From positions 15,292,501 through 15,356,500 of the forward strand of contig CM066916.1 in the NCBI GenBank assembly GCA_033964015.1: DNA of 64,000 bases, written 5' to 3'. Source of the DNA: Scolanthus callimorphus. Taxonomy: Eukaryota > Cnidaria > Anthozoa > Actiniaria > Edwardsiidae. The notes below the pieces were generated by a model, which saw only the letters and a list, made by a program, of their open reading frames with translations, searched no databases and was not told where the DNA came from. This document shows positions 11,847 through 24,600 of this stretch, one piece after another. The position numbers were made by a program, and so were the translations under genes. How positions within the stretch are numbered: position 1 is the stretch's first letter; each line of letters opens with the position of its first letter.

Positions 11847-13498
11847 CTAGTTTACCCCAAACCAGTGTGAAATGGCCAATACCGCGCGACGTAATTCCTC
11901 TGGTACACCTCTACCTGCTGCTCTCCTGCGGTCTTCCTGTGCTTGATATCTGCCGTGATATCCTCGTGGACTTTGGCTACCTACCGCGTCTCGAAATCTA
12001 AATTGTTCCCGCTGTGAAGTATTTCCTCTCAGACCTAGCTGGATTTTAATGTTGGTGACCAGCTTCTTGGTGCCCACGCGATTATTCAGGTGGATGTGAT
12101 CGTAAAAAACCTCCTCGTTAATAGCGCCGCTTCTGTCACACGCGACGTAAGTGTTGTCAATGAAGATTGTGTTGTTGAGCGCCTTACATTCCTTCCCTAG
12201 CACATTATTGATATGCTCAATAGCTCTGTTTTATTGGTATCCCTTGGGGTATAAATCATCCCGCTTATTCCAATTGTTGCGCTAGGCCATCGCGTGCGAG
12301 CCAGATTTGCCGCTGTAACCAATTCTTACTGATCTCATTATCATGCAGCTTCCTGATGTCGTTTGTGCCGGTATGAATTATAACGAAATCGTACATTTCC
12401 TCGTCTTCTGGCTTCCAAGATTGCAAATAATCCAAGAGTTCTGTTGTTCCTCCCGCGATATAGGACTTGTGAACGACCCTCTGTGGATCAAATCTGTTCT
12501 CCTTAATTCCACCAAACATCGAGTCACTGAGCATAAGTATTGAGCCTTGCGACTTTTGTACTCTCGTAATTCTGGCTGGCTCCTCTTGTCGATGAATCCG
12601 TCTTGTTGGCCTCTCATCCGTTCTCGCTGCAGACTGTTGTACACTTGATACGCTTGCTATACTCACGGTCTCGTACTGTCCTGGAGGAATAGGAGGCGAT
12701 ACCGGCTCTTCTCGTTTTGACTCTTGTTGGCTATTAGTCTGATTACTCTCAAGGATTCGAGTCGATTCGTGATTGGTAATACTCGGAACTGCGATCGCAT
12801 CAGTGTTTGGTTGTATTAAGAGCTGTATTTTGACGCTCAGAAAGATTCACAATTGACAGATCTAGCTTTCCCATTCTGTTGTTGAGTCTTCTGTTTTCTC
12901 TGGTCAACCTACTTTGTAGGTTGTTGATAAGATCTCCTGTCGATTTGACCTTTTCGCCCAGCTCCGACATTTTCTCTTCCATGATCGCAGTTATATGTAG
13001 TTTAACTTCGTTGATCCATACCTTGGTTTTTTGCTCTAAATCTTTCAATTCAATATGCAATTCTCCAATCTCGATAATTTGCTTTCGCAACTCCGACTCT
13101 AGTTTATCGTTGAATTCTCTTTGCATTTTAACGGAGTTTTCAAATTCTTCATAACGGTCATCGTGACCTATTGAACTTTCTTTCTCTGCCTTTTCCACTT
13201 CTTTTTCCACGCCTAGGTCTTCGTCTATCTCATTAGGGTTTTGTTTCTTTTTCTTGCTCTCCTGTGCTTTGTTGTTATTTATTTCCTCAAGTTTTTCTTC
13301 TAGCTTCGATTTTGCTTCTTCTTCGTCTTCAAACTTTCCACAACAGCTAATTCCTTTTCCTTTTCCAAGTTTCTTAATATCGTCGTAGCTTCTAGTAATC
13401 CCTGCTTGGGTCTTCGAGCTCCATACATAGTAGGATTGGGTTGCCATTTCACTTAGTGGTTTGGGTAAAATGCTAGCTTTACAGTGCTCGCATCGCAC
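11847..13498 (-). CDS. LINE copy B ORF1: possible RNase H1 hybrid-binding-like N-terminus, coiled coil, SGNH esterase
   Basis: Three pieces in different frames (13498-12800, 12666-12265, 12203-11847). The N-terminus has YYVWSSKTQAGITRSYDDI followed by a G-K-G segment and KFEDEEEAKSKL, resembling the RNase H1 hybrid-binding/viroplasmin fold (tentative). A long charged coiled coil follows. The second piece carries SGNH hydrolase block I (LMLSDSMFGG) and a block III-like IHTGTNDI. The third has the catalytic D-x-x-H block (YDHIHLN). Esterase-bearing ORF1 proteins are known in CR1-type elements and are proposed to aid membrane or lipid interaction. Breaks look like single-base losses. Confidence 0.75.
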
Positions 13499-13529
13499 AC
13501 GCCGCCATCATCACTCTTACTTGGGAGAA

Positions 13530-13553
13530 CCCCCCCCCCCCCCCCCCCCCCCC
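13530..13553. repeat. Poly-C tract at the 5' border of LINE copy B
   Basis: Twenty-four consecutive C. It is one of several long C or G tracts in the window (29820-29844, 50669-50701, 54361-54379, 63652-63672). Confidence 0.9.
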
Positions 13554-13714
13554 GGGTCATGTGTATGCTTGTCATGCCCATGCTAGGGGTAAACCAACTG
13601 GAGGTCTCTTTGAAAGGCAGGATACAACATTTGGAAAAAAATCAGAGACGCTTTCTTGAATTGCCAATATCTTCCATGTGGCTACTGAAGAGAACAGACC
13701 ACATGCCTGTACCC

Positions 13715-14040
13715 AGTATTCTCCTAGGGGGAGACTCCCCTATTTTTTGCAGGGGTGCTCCTAATTGTCTTTCATATTACGAGGGAAAATATGTCTGAAA
13801 TTCAGGCCACCAACAAGTGTGATTTGTGCATTTGCTAGAAGGGGCCTCTAAGAGGTACCTATCTAAGTTTTCAAATTTTACCTAGCCTGCGTAGCGGCTG
13901 TAAAAGGGAAGGGGAGGTAGTCAGGGTGAGCAAAAACCGGAAATAGTGCAGGCCTCAAGGCTACCCAGGCTAAATTTTACCCCCTAAAAGGTACCAGAGG
14001 CTGCCCCAAAAATAGGGGAGTCTTCCCCCAGGGAGTATTC
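13715..14040. repeat. Diverged inverted pair of the gggagactcccc element family
   Basis: agggggagactcccctattt (13729) and aaaataggggagtcttcccc (14012) are inverted copies, related to the ends of the 33.4-kb element. A similar end occurs at 55317. Confidence 0.55.
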
Positions 14041-14323
14041 AACATTTGAAAAATTATCCATTCACTAATTCCAAATTCATGAATGAGTTGGCTCATAGAG
14101 CCCTTTGATCTCTTGATATGACGATTTGTTTGGCCAAACAATACTGCTTTATTTCGGCATGGGGAGCTATTTCCTAGCCATTGCCCAACACCATCAACAA
14201 CCCGTAAATTTAAATGCATAGATATTATAACTGCCTGAGAGAAAATGACGTCTGTTATCTTTTGTTCGGCGTCACAGAGGCGACGGGTCCTTTTCTGGTC
14301 ATATCATTAAAAGCACCGTATTT

Positions 14324-14567
14324 TATAGCCCAAACCGTTCTTTCGCGCTGTGAATTTTAAAAACGTGGTTTGATGTTGCTTGTTCCCCCAGTCAAACTAA
14401 GCCAATCAAGTCCTTGTTCTGTTTCACCTAGTGCAGTCAACTGGGTTTCCGTCGCGACAGAAAGCCAATTCGACTGCACAAGGCGAAACAAACAACCTGA
14501 TTGGCTTAGGATTGTTTGACTGGCGGGACAGAAAAATGTGCAGCGCGAAACAACGATTTGGGCTATA
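14324..14567. mobile_element. Foldback MITE (tatagcccaaa family)
   Basis: Ends tatagcccaaaccgtt / …aacgatttgggctata are inverted, and the interior is also largely palindromic (gtcgcgacagaaagcc, ccaatcaagtcc/cctgattggct). Related copies: 36104-36437 and the MITE interrupted by the SINE at 43418-44360. Confidence 0.75.
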
Positions 14568-14746
14568 ACATTTCCTGACTTGGGGCGCGTATGTTCTTGA
14601 GCTCGCCATTTGGTGCATTGTGCTGGGCACGTACAGTTGAACGCTTCTGTAACAACGCACGCTTCCCTTCTTTTATCGCAATAAACGATCCTATATCAAA
14701 GCAGCCAAAGACCCATCTTTTAATAATCCCGTTGTATTACGTTTAG

Positions 14747-15657
14747 TTACGCCAACAGCGACTGGAGCGCAAGACAGCCCGTGTATTCTTCAGCTCGCCA
14801 TTTGGTGGTCTGGAGGAGGAGCGGGAAGAGCTGACCAAGAAATACTGGCCTCAGCTCGAGAGCTTGTGCAACAAAGCTGGTTATGAGTTCATCCCTGTGG
14901 ATTTGAGATGGGGAATCACGTCCGAGATGTCCAGTAGTGCCGTCACCATCAGAGTTTGTATGAGTGAGATGGACAGGTCGGATATGATAGTCGGCTTCTT
15001 TGGTCAGGTTGGTTGCACTCTTATGCTCGGTACCAATTTTACCCACTAAATGTAAATGTAAATGTAAATGTATGCACTTATATACCGCAAATATCCATAT
15101 TCATGTTCAAATGCGGTTTACAGTTGTGGATGTCTGATCCCTAAGATGCGGACTGCAATTTTATGCATGCAGTTTACGATCATGAGTGGTTGTTTGATAT
15201 ATCATTCTGTGGTGAGCACTGTGGTTGTTTAACGTCCCTTGCATAGCTAGTGGTTAAGTATTGGGCTGAGAGACGGGACCTCGGTTTATTGTCTCATCCA
15301 CTAGCGACACAAGGATCATAAGTATCGCAAGAATTAGGCCTTAAGTTTCTTGTGTCTTGGTCTCGACATAGCGTAATATAAGAAAACTCGTCGTCGAATG
15401 TTTACACCAAATTGGTGTAAAAAACACATGGCAACTGGACAATGATAATGACTAATACCCCTAGTATCTGTATCGTTTCACAGCGCTATGGTTGGCATGG
15501 CGACAACGAGCTGCTACAGAAGAGTTTCGATGTGGCGGCTGAGAAGTACGAATGGCTGAATGAATACAGAGATCGTTCGGTAACAGAACTGGAGTATCTC
15601 CATGGACATTTAAGGGATCCCGGGGCACGCGCGGCTTGCTTCTTCTTCAGAGACAAG
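14747..15657 (+). CDS. DUF4062 domain exons of the STAND gene
   Basis: Two exons (14747-15007 and 15484-15657, both phase 0 at their ends) encode the N-terminal domain. Visible landmarks are ARVFFSSPFGGLEEERE, then PVDLRWGIT, then a region with C-x-S-E-M-D and IVGFFGQ, which continues over the intron into RYGWHG. This pattern (F-x-SSPF, DLRWG, GxRYGWHG) is the DUF4062 signature found at the N-terminus of NACHT/TPR proteins such as nephrocystin-3 relatives and TEP1. DUF4062 is related to TIR-like nucleotide-binding folds and is thought to be a signalling or scaffold module. The intron between the exons holds a hexanucleotide-tailed repeat at 15048-15071. Confidence 0.85.
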
Positions 15658-18600
15658 GTAAACTGAATCGACCACAATGACGTGTGACGTAGTTAAAATG
15701 TCCACCGTTACATACAAGATCCCGCGGCTTGTTACCTGGACTGCAAACGGTGGATATGAAAAAGAATCTGGTTCACTATTGAAATGTTAATCTTTTTATG
15801 ATCTCTGTCAAAATCATCTTCCTCATCATCATCATCAGATCACCATCCTCCACAACATCATCACATCCTCATTGTACATGTGTGTCCTTCACTCGTCAGT
15901 GAAATGTAGACACGGGGACAAGTAAACGAATAACTGACTTATAAGTAAGCCACTAGCATCACTATAACTGAGTGGAAGAGAACTCTATACGAAACAGTTT
16001 TGAATGATTAGAACCAGATTAATTTTTACCACATCATTTCACTTCACAGTTCTTGGAACCGTTGAGAGCAGCTAAGACCAGAGCCGCTCTTGAAATGAAC
16101 TTAACGAGGAAATGTAACGTACTCTTCGTCAAACTAATAAATTATGAATACCGCTCACCACGAGCGCCCAAGGCCAAGGCCATTTGAGATAATCAAATGA
16201 AAATTGTCCAATATTTCGGTTCCTTTGCTAGGCTTATGATGATATGAAATTAGAGGAAGCTATTGAAGGCGGCGACGAGCGTCAGATCCGCAAATTTCGC
16301 GCATCTACTGATGGCCCGAATGCCAGCAAGTTTTTGGATGATCTGAAGAAGCGGATCGAGAATACTAAAGACAAGGTAAAAACTTACCGTACACAGTTAT
16401 AATTGACACTTAAGGAACAGTATTGCCCAAAGCGAAGGGGGTAAACATATGCTTACACACTGACATCTACTACTTCAATTCTTAGTGCCTTGCAGTTTAC
16501 CCCAATACCGAACTCCACAAGAGGGTGCTCGCCTGATGTTCGACACAATTCAGAAGCATCTCCAAGATGTTCTCCTGGCGGCACCAGCCGAGAGCCTTAC
16601 ACCAGAGGACATAGAAAATATCCAACATGACGTGTTCCTTGCAAGCAAGAGGGGCATGGGAGGCTCCTATGTAGGCGGAGCTAAATACCTGGAGATGATC
16701 GACAAGCACCTTGCACAGACAGCACAGGGGTCAAATAAACCTTTGCTTGTTCTAGGGAACGCAGGTGGGTCTAGAACACTGACTGCAAAAGTCCGGCTTA
16801 TCTCCAGTGTAAGAACTCACCAGCTGCGTCACAAAGCTTTCTTTGTTTGGTAGAAGGAAGATTGAACCAATCATGATTAAATAGTAACTAAACACAAAAG
16901 GTGTTTAATACTTCTGGACAGTGATTTACAGGAACGTGTAAGCTCAAATAGAGGTTCCAAATAACCTTTCCTGAGTGCAGTGCGCGTCCCGGACCTACAA
17001 TGCTTTTCCCATAGCTCAACGGGAGAGCATTAGCTCATGAAAGCCAGTGTTGTAGGTTCCCGGCGATCCAATCCCATTTTTCCTTCTTCTGCTCTTGGAG
17101 ATTATATAATTTCTCTCAAACAAGTATGATGCGGTTGAAGTTGTCTCGAGGAAGCCCGCCGGGGAATACTTACAGTGTCTCTAAGGCCACTTAACATTCA
17201 GCAGTGCACTTTAGTTGTACTACCCCTACCTCAGCATTATGTTAAGCATATTCACATCTCTGGCTTCACTAACTGTTCGTACTTGATAATAATTAACCAG
17301 AAGCAGGAACCATCAACCAGAAGCCTCCATCACCTTTAGCGCTATTCACTGTTTACCAACATCGCCATTCTAATGCTAATGTGCCAACCGTAGATTGAAT
17401 AGCGCCCTTTGTTCTGGGAACCAATCGATCTCTGGTTGGCACATTAATAACAATGGATGACGTCAACGTGAACAGAGCTATTGGTGGGCGTCCAAAGCAC
17501 AGGAGTTGATTAATCTTTTTGATATCGCAGATTAGAATCCAGTGAGCATTAGTTGAAGTTTAACACTTATTTACTGGGACCGTGGGAAACAGTATGTTTT
17601 TTTTGTCCCGAGACCGCTGTTTCCCGACGCGGAGCCGAGGGAAACATGAGCACCCTCGGGACCGCAAAACATACTGCTTTCCCGAGGTTCCAGTAAATAA
17701 GTGCTTTATTATCATACCAAGTGTCAAGGGAACAAAATAAAAACAGTGAAATAAAGAAAAGCTTTTTACGTGAATGAATTGCGCAAAAGCAACATTCTCA
17801 CTCTCAAAGTAACAATTATCCGTTAAAATTCAAACTCTTCTACTCCTGTGCATATGGCTAGACCTAGTGGAGTACATGGGGCTCCTGTTGATGCGCTCCT
17901 GACAGAAATTGATTCTTATTCTCTTTATCATAGGTAGCGGCAAATCTTGTTTACTGAGTAACTGGATCACCAACCATCAGGAAAATAACCCCGCAGATAT
18001 CGTGATTTATCATTTTGTTGGCTCATCTAGTGAAAGTACAGGTAATTTAAAATGAAGATACGAAACAAAAGCAAGGAAACAAAACCGACGTCAACTAACA
18101 AATCAAAAATGAACTATTCGAAGCACTATATACCGCGACGTGTTAAGAAAAAAGCCGTGAAGTGAAAAAAAAAAGGGCAATTGGGGCCCGACCGGGAATT
18201 GAACCCGGGACCTCTCGCACCCTAAGCGAGAATCATACCTCTAGACCATCGGGCCGTGATGTTGGGAGAAGAGACTGTAAAAGTTTATTTACTGGATTTA
18301 TTTATTCACCTGTTTACACCTGTCACAGTCAGTTGTCACTTGAATGATTTCAAGTACCTGTCAAATGATCAAAACGGTGCATATAACAACAAAGCACCGT
18401 AAACATACAATCTTAACAAATTCTAACTTACCACATGAAAATTCTGTTAGACGAAAAGATTAAAAGGCTATTTTTAAGGACCCGCACTTAACACTGAAAG
18501 GGCCGCCGTCTAAGAAAATTATTTTCGACTGACACACTGAGCTTTGGTCACTTGCTGCGGTCACAATTAGAGCGCGCAGCTGAAGTTTCACTCGATTGCC

Positions 18601-21600
18601 TGACGCTCAAAAGAAGGCAAAGAAGGCATTAAGTCTCCCTCCAGATGACACCATTCCCCTTGACTAATTTCCCTCCCTAAGAGCTTACCATGACGCGCAC
18701 AGACACTTAAAACAATAAAGATTTCCCCTCTTTCCAGTACCTGCTTCTATATTGGCAAGATTAGCGGGAGAGCTCTTTCAAGAAATTAAAGAGTTCCAAG
18801 AAAACAACAACACGCAAACGGAGAAAAGTATTGGGTCTATGGATGAACTGCGACCGAGAGTAGACGAAGGGGAGAAAAATCTTGCTAGGAAACTCAGAGC
18901 TCTTACAGAAGTTATCAAGGACGCTGGTCCAAGGGTGTTGATTGCAATCGACGCACTAAATAAAGTTGATGTCGAAGGGCAAACCACGAAGGTATGAGGA
19001 AAAGTAAAGCAAAACTTAAAATATCATGTATACGTTATGATAGAGTCTGATGCACTTTCTCTTCCTGCGTCTGATCATCTTTACGGAAATATCAGAAGTT
19101 ATGTACTTCTGAAAACATATGTTCTTTCACGTGCTTTATAATATAGCTACGATATAACGCGCGCTCTGATTGGTCCAAATCTATGCTCTATTTCACCGAT
19201 AAAGTAATGGTTCTCTCCCGCTATATCATAAAAGCATTAGAGCACAACTTTCTATGACTTTATCGGCGAATAGAGCACTTGAGTTGCTGGGAGGGACACT
19301 CGAAACATTTTAAAATCACACGCCTGCGGCTCGTGATTTTACAACGTTCTCGTGTCTCTCCCAACATCACGGGTGCTCTATCTCGCCGATAAAGTCATAG
19401 AAAGTTGTGCTCTAATGCTTCAGTATTGACCAATCAGAGGGCGCGTACTATTGTTTTGATACTTGTATGCCTACCCACTTTCCCACACACTAAGATAGAG
19501 CTCGATGCACTTCCTCCCATTGCGTCTGATCAACTTCACTGAAATATCTGTTGTATTGACCAATCAGAGGGCGCGTACTATTGTTTTCATACTTGTATGC
19601 CTACCCACTTTCCCACACGCTAAGATAGAGCTCGATGCACTTCCTCCCATTGCGTCTGATCAATTTCACTGAAATATCTGTTCTATCACGTGCTGTATTG
19701 ACCAATCAGAGGGCGCGTACTATTGTTGCCATATACAATCATTGTCTGACTAACCAGATTAGTCAGACGCTACTATAGATTCCGATAAACTTGACCTCCC
19801 GTTGCCTCAGATCAACTTCACTGAATATTTGTTCGATCACGTGCCCAAACCTAACAAGCAACAGACATGCTTTTATATCATAACATAACAGTACGTTCCG
19901 GAACTGGGTCTAGCTCTAATGGCGGTAAGACGTGCATTTTAGAGCTCCGTACTTTCTGCTGTCTTATACCCGTTTAACACTCTGTTCACGGTAGAAAATG
20001 TCCCTTTTTACTAAAGGAAAACGTCAACTTAGTAGTAGTTCATCTCCGGAATCCGCCCCGGATAAAAAACGCTTGGCAAACGAAGAGTTATCGTTGGCAG
20101 AACAAATTGCTTTGCTCACAGAAGGGATGAGAGTAGGGTTTGAGAGTGTTCATAGCGACTTGGATTCTATGCGTCACGAGCTACTGGTAACAATTCAGGA
20201 GCTAAAAACTACGGTTGGAGACATCGAAAAATCTTTAGAGCATGCTTATGAGGAGATTGAGGAATTGAAAGAAAGTAAAGTCAACCTGGAAGCACGTGCT
20301 AATGAGCTAGAGTCGAAGCTCGAAGAGGAGAGGGAAGCGCGAATTAAGCTAGAGGCTTACAGCAGAAGGGAGAACTTGAACTTTAAAATATCCCCGAGGC
20401 GAACGAAGAGAATTGCCAAAAAATTGTGAAGGATATATTATCAAAGGAATTACAGCTCGATGTGTCTGCTATTCAATTCCACGCAGTCCACCGCGTTGGC
20501 AAGTTGCAAAGTACAGCCGCCAATGCAGAACCACCAAGGCCAAGGCCGATAATAGCGAGATTCCTCTCAAGAGAAACCCGGGATCTGGTGTTTAAGAAAA
20601 AGCAACTACTGACAAAGTCAAAGAGGTACGAAGGGGCCTACATCACACAAGACTTCCCCAGAGATGTTCAGAAAGAGAGAGGGGCTTTGGTAAGGGCTAT
20701 GTTGAAAGCAAAGGAGCACGGAAAGTCAGCTAAAGTTCTTGGGCGGAAATTACACTTGGAGGGGCAAACTTACGACAGTAGCACAATACCAGCAGAATAC
20801 CGGTGAACTAATACACGCAGTATGTATAGGCAGTTTTTGAATAATATCTAACTTACGGAGAGGCCCGAGACAAGTAGGTATTATGTTTGTCTTCATGTAA
20901 TTATGTTATTTAACGCCCATGTTTACCTTTTCTTTGTTATTATGTTAATGATCTACGAAAATGATGGAAGCTAATGTGAATTTTAAGCTGCTTTCGCTCA
21001 ATGTCAAGGGACTCAGGGACTCAAAAAAACGGAAGAAGTTATTCAATTGGCTTAATAATCACCGTCTCCAAGAAGGGGTCGCAGGAATTCAAGAAACCCA
21101 CGGTACCGACGACATTGAGCGAAACTGGCGTTCACAGTTTAGAGGGGAAATATTATTTTCGCACGGCACCTCCAACAGTAAAGGAGTGGCGATGTTATTC
21201 GGTGAAAAACTGGATTATAATATAGTTTCAAAGTACTGTGACCCGTTAGGCCGATTCATAATATTATACTGCACAATACAAAGCGAGCGATTTTTGCTTG
21301 TAAATTATTATGCTCCAAACACAGAAAAAGATCAAGTAAGTTTGCTTCAACAAATTATGCAAAAGATTTCAGAAGTCGATTGCACGCCGGAAACAAACAT
21401 CGTATGGTTTGGTGATTTTAATTTCTTCTTCTCCGAGTCCCTTGAGGCCTCAGGCGGTAACCCAAAACTTAAAATTAAATCAACGGAGACAATGTCAGCA
21501 ATTACAGCTGATTTGGACCTTTGTGATATATGGCGTTTGCGGAATCCCGACAAAAGGCGTTTCACGTGGAGAGGTGCTACGTATGGGTCAAAATAATCCA

Positions 21601-24600
21601 CCGTAGACTTGATTATGCGTTTATTTCAGATTCGCTTCAACCGATAGTTGAGGAGGCTGATATTATTCCAGCTCCATCACCGATCATTCCGCACTCTTGC
21701 TTTCATTCAAATCGCTTAAGAATTCTAGGCATGGTCCTGCTTTTTGGCGGTTTAACAATTCACTGTTGCTTGACAACACATTTAATGAGCAATTGATTAC
21801 AGTAATTAACTCCTACAAAACACAACTTAATGTTTCAAACATTATTGACCCCCGCTGAGATGGGAATTGCTTAAATATGAAATTCGAAAATTTTCTATGC
21901 AATTCTCTAAACAAAAATCTAGGAAATTTAAATTAAGATACAGTGACATTGAAAAGAAACTCAAAGTGATCGAGGAAATACCGAATTGGGAAAACGACGA
22001 AAAGTTGATGCGCGCACACGTTTTACTCAAAAGTGAGCATGAGGAATTCAGTGATCATGTCACAGAAGGTTTGATAGTTCGGAGCCGCAGCACTTGGTAC
22101 GAATTTGGTGAAAAGAGCAACAAATATTTCCTAACGCTAGAAAAACGGAACAAAGCCAAGACACACTTAAGGAAATTAATCGTGAAAGAAGTTGAGGAAG
22201 TCGAGATAACGGACCCCAAGAAAATACTTAAGGAAATTGAAGCTTATTTCAATAACTTATACACTCCGAAAAATAATAAAACTGAAAAGCAGTGCTTAGA
22301 CTTCTTGTCGAATATTAATACACCGAGGCTAAGCGAAGAAGAAAGGCTTAGCTGTGAGGGTCGTTTAAGCTTAAATGAATGTTATAATAGCCTGAAGGAA
22401 ATGGGCGCTTCAAAAACCCCCGGTATTGACGGTCTGAGTAAAGAGTTTTATATGGCTTTTTGGAAAGACCTCGTGAATTGTCTAAATGAATGTTTTGATA
22501 AGGGCGCGCTTACAACAACGCAAAAGCAGACAATTATAACTATACTGAAGAAACCAAATAAGGACGCCAGACACTTAAAGAATTGGAGGCCAATAAGCTT
22601 AATTAATGTGGACGTGAAAATATGCAGCAAGGCTTTAAGTAATAGAATTGTTAATATACTACCATCGATTGTTCATACGGATCAGTCCGCGTTTGTTAAG
22701 GGCCGGAACATAGAAGAACCAATCAGATTACTGGAGGATTTGATGTCTTATACACGGAATAAAGGAATGAAATCAATATTATTTGCCGCCGATTTCGAAA
22801 AGCATTTGACAGTATAGAACATAATTTTATCTTCGCTACATTGAGCAAGTTCGGTTTCGGTAGCGGATTTATTAATTGGATCCGTGTTATGTTAAAGGAT
22901 ACATGTAGCTGCGTGATAAACAATGGTGTAGCTTCCCCCTTCTTTCCAACAAGGCGGGCACAAAACAGGGAGATCCTATCAGCCCGTATCTGTTCATACT
23001 AGTAATTGAAATCATGGCAACTCTAATTCGTTCAAAAAAGACATAAAAGGCATCGAACTTGATGGTCAACGGAAAAAAATTGTTTTATTTGCTGATGATA
23101 CGACCTTTGTTCTAAGGGATTTGGACGATCTAGATGGTGTGCTAGAAACACTTAAATCATTTTATAAATTATCATCATTAAAATCAATTCGAGTAAATCG
23201 GAAGCTGCATGGATGTACGGCTACGAGAATTCAAGTAAGAGAGGTTTAAAGTGGATTGATCTGGATAAGGAGGGATTACGTATTTTAGGAATTAGCTTTT
23301 CTTATAATCAGGAGTATTATCGTAAAAACAATTTTGATAAAAATCTAGAGAATCTTAAAACCGTCCTTTCTATCTGGAAAACACGTAATTTGACACCGTT
23401 CGGGAAAATCCAGATTGCAAAATCGCTCGCTGTGTCGAAAGTGCAGTATGTTAGCACCAAATTATATGTTCCAGAATCGTTTGTTAAAAATGTGCAAAGC
23501 GAGCTTAATTCTTTTATCTGGAACGGTCGGAAACCCAAAATAAAGCATAATACACTTATTGCTGAATATGATAAGGGTGGACTGAAGGCACTGGACTTTG
23601 AGTCGAAAATTAAAGCCCACAGGACCGTGTGGGCCATGAAACTAATAAACCAAGAAGATAGGGACTGGAAATTATCCCAAATATGTATCTAAAAGAAATA
23701 GGTGTTTGAAGTGCATAGGTATAAATTTCGACAAATCTCTGATCCCGAACTCTATACCAGATTTTTACAAGAGCGTTTTAAACGTTTGGGCAGACATAAG
23801 TAAGAAAGAAATCGATAACACAATAGACGTTTTAAAACAGCCTTTATGGAATAATATCAATTTAAAGGGTTAATGTCTATGCAATATTTTAAGCACTTTA
23901 TCTCTATCGGGTTGTTAAAAGTGAAGGATTTATGTCAAGGGAATCGCCTTATGTGCTGGGAGGAGGCTGTCGCAATGGGAATAAGGGAGGGTGAATTTCT
24001 ACAGTGGAGCAATCTTACTCACTCGATACCCAACCACTGGCGTAGCCTGCTGAACCTGGCGAATATACAACACCCTAAAGAATATCGTGAGTCACTAACC
24101 CTTGGCGACTCTACCTATTATATTGATAATATTAAATGCAAACAGGTGTATAGATATCTGATAAATAAAAATCTAAAGTACCAACAGCACAGGAACACTT
24201 GGAGCGTCGAACTGGTAGTCAGGTAGAGTGGAGTAAAGTCTACTCTAGAATTTATCAGACCTCTATAGACTCATACTTAAGATATTTTCAATACAAGATA
24301 ATTAATAACATTTTATATTTAAATAAGGATTTATTCAGATTTAAACTAGTAGAGTCGCCAAGGTGCACTTACTGTAGAAGTTACAATGAGACAATTGACC
24401 ATCTATTTGTTCATTGTTTTGAATCTAGAAACTTTTACATCCAAATAAAAAATTGGGTGAGTAAGGCTGGCTTAATAATGCCCCAATTAGCAGTGCCAAA
24501 AATTGTCCTTGGGGTTGAAAATACACAAGATAACTCAGTAATAATTAACTTCATTTTATTGGTGTATAAACTTATACTATACAAAGGTAGAGAAAATGGT

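Larger units (their letters stand above)
8037..13535 (-). mobile_element. Near full-length CR1/L2-like LINE (copy B)
   Basis: About 5.5 kb on the minus strand. ORF1 (13498 to 11847) is followed by ORF2 with apurinic-like endonuclease and reverse transcriptase (11714 to 8188), a short 3' UTR and a hexamer tail (TGTCTA)n at 8038-8069. The 5' side ends near a 24-base C tract (13530-13553). No RNase H is seen. A 3' microsatellite tail with no poly(A) fits CR1/L2-type LINEs, but the exact clade is unresolved. Confidence 0.88.
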
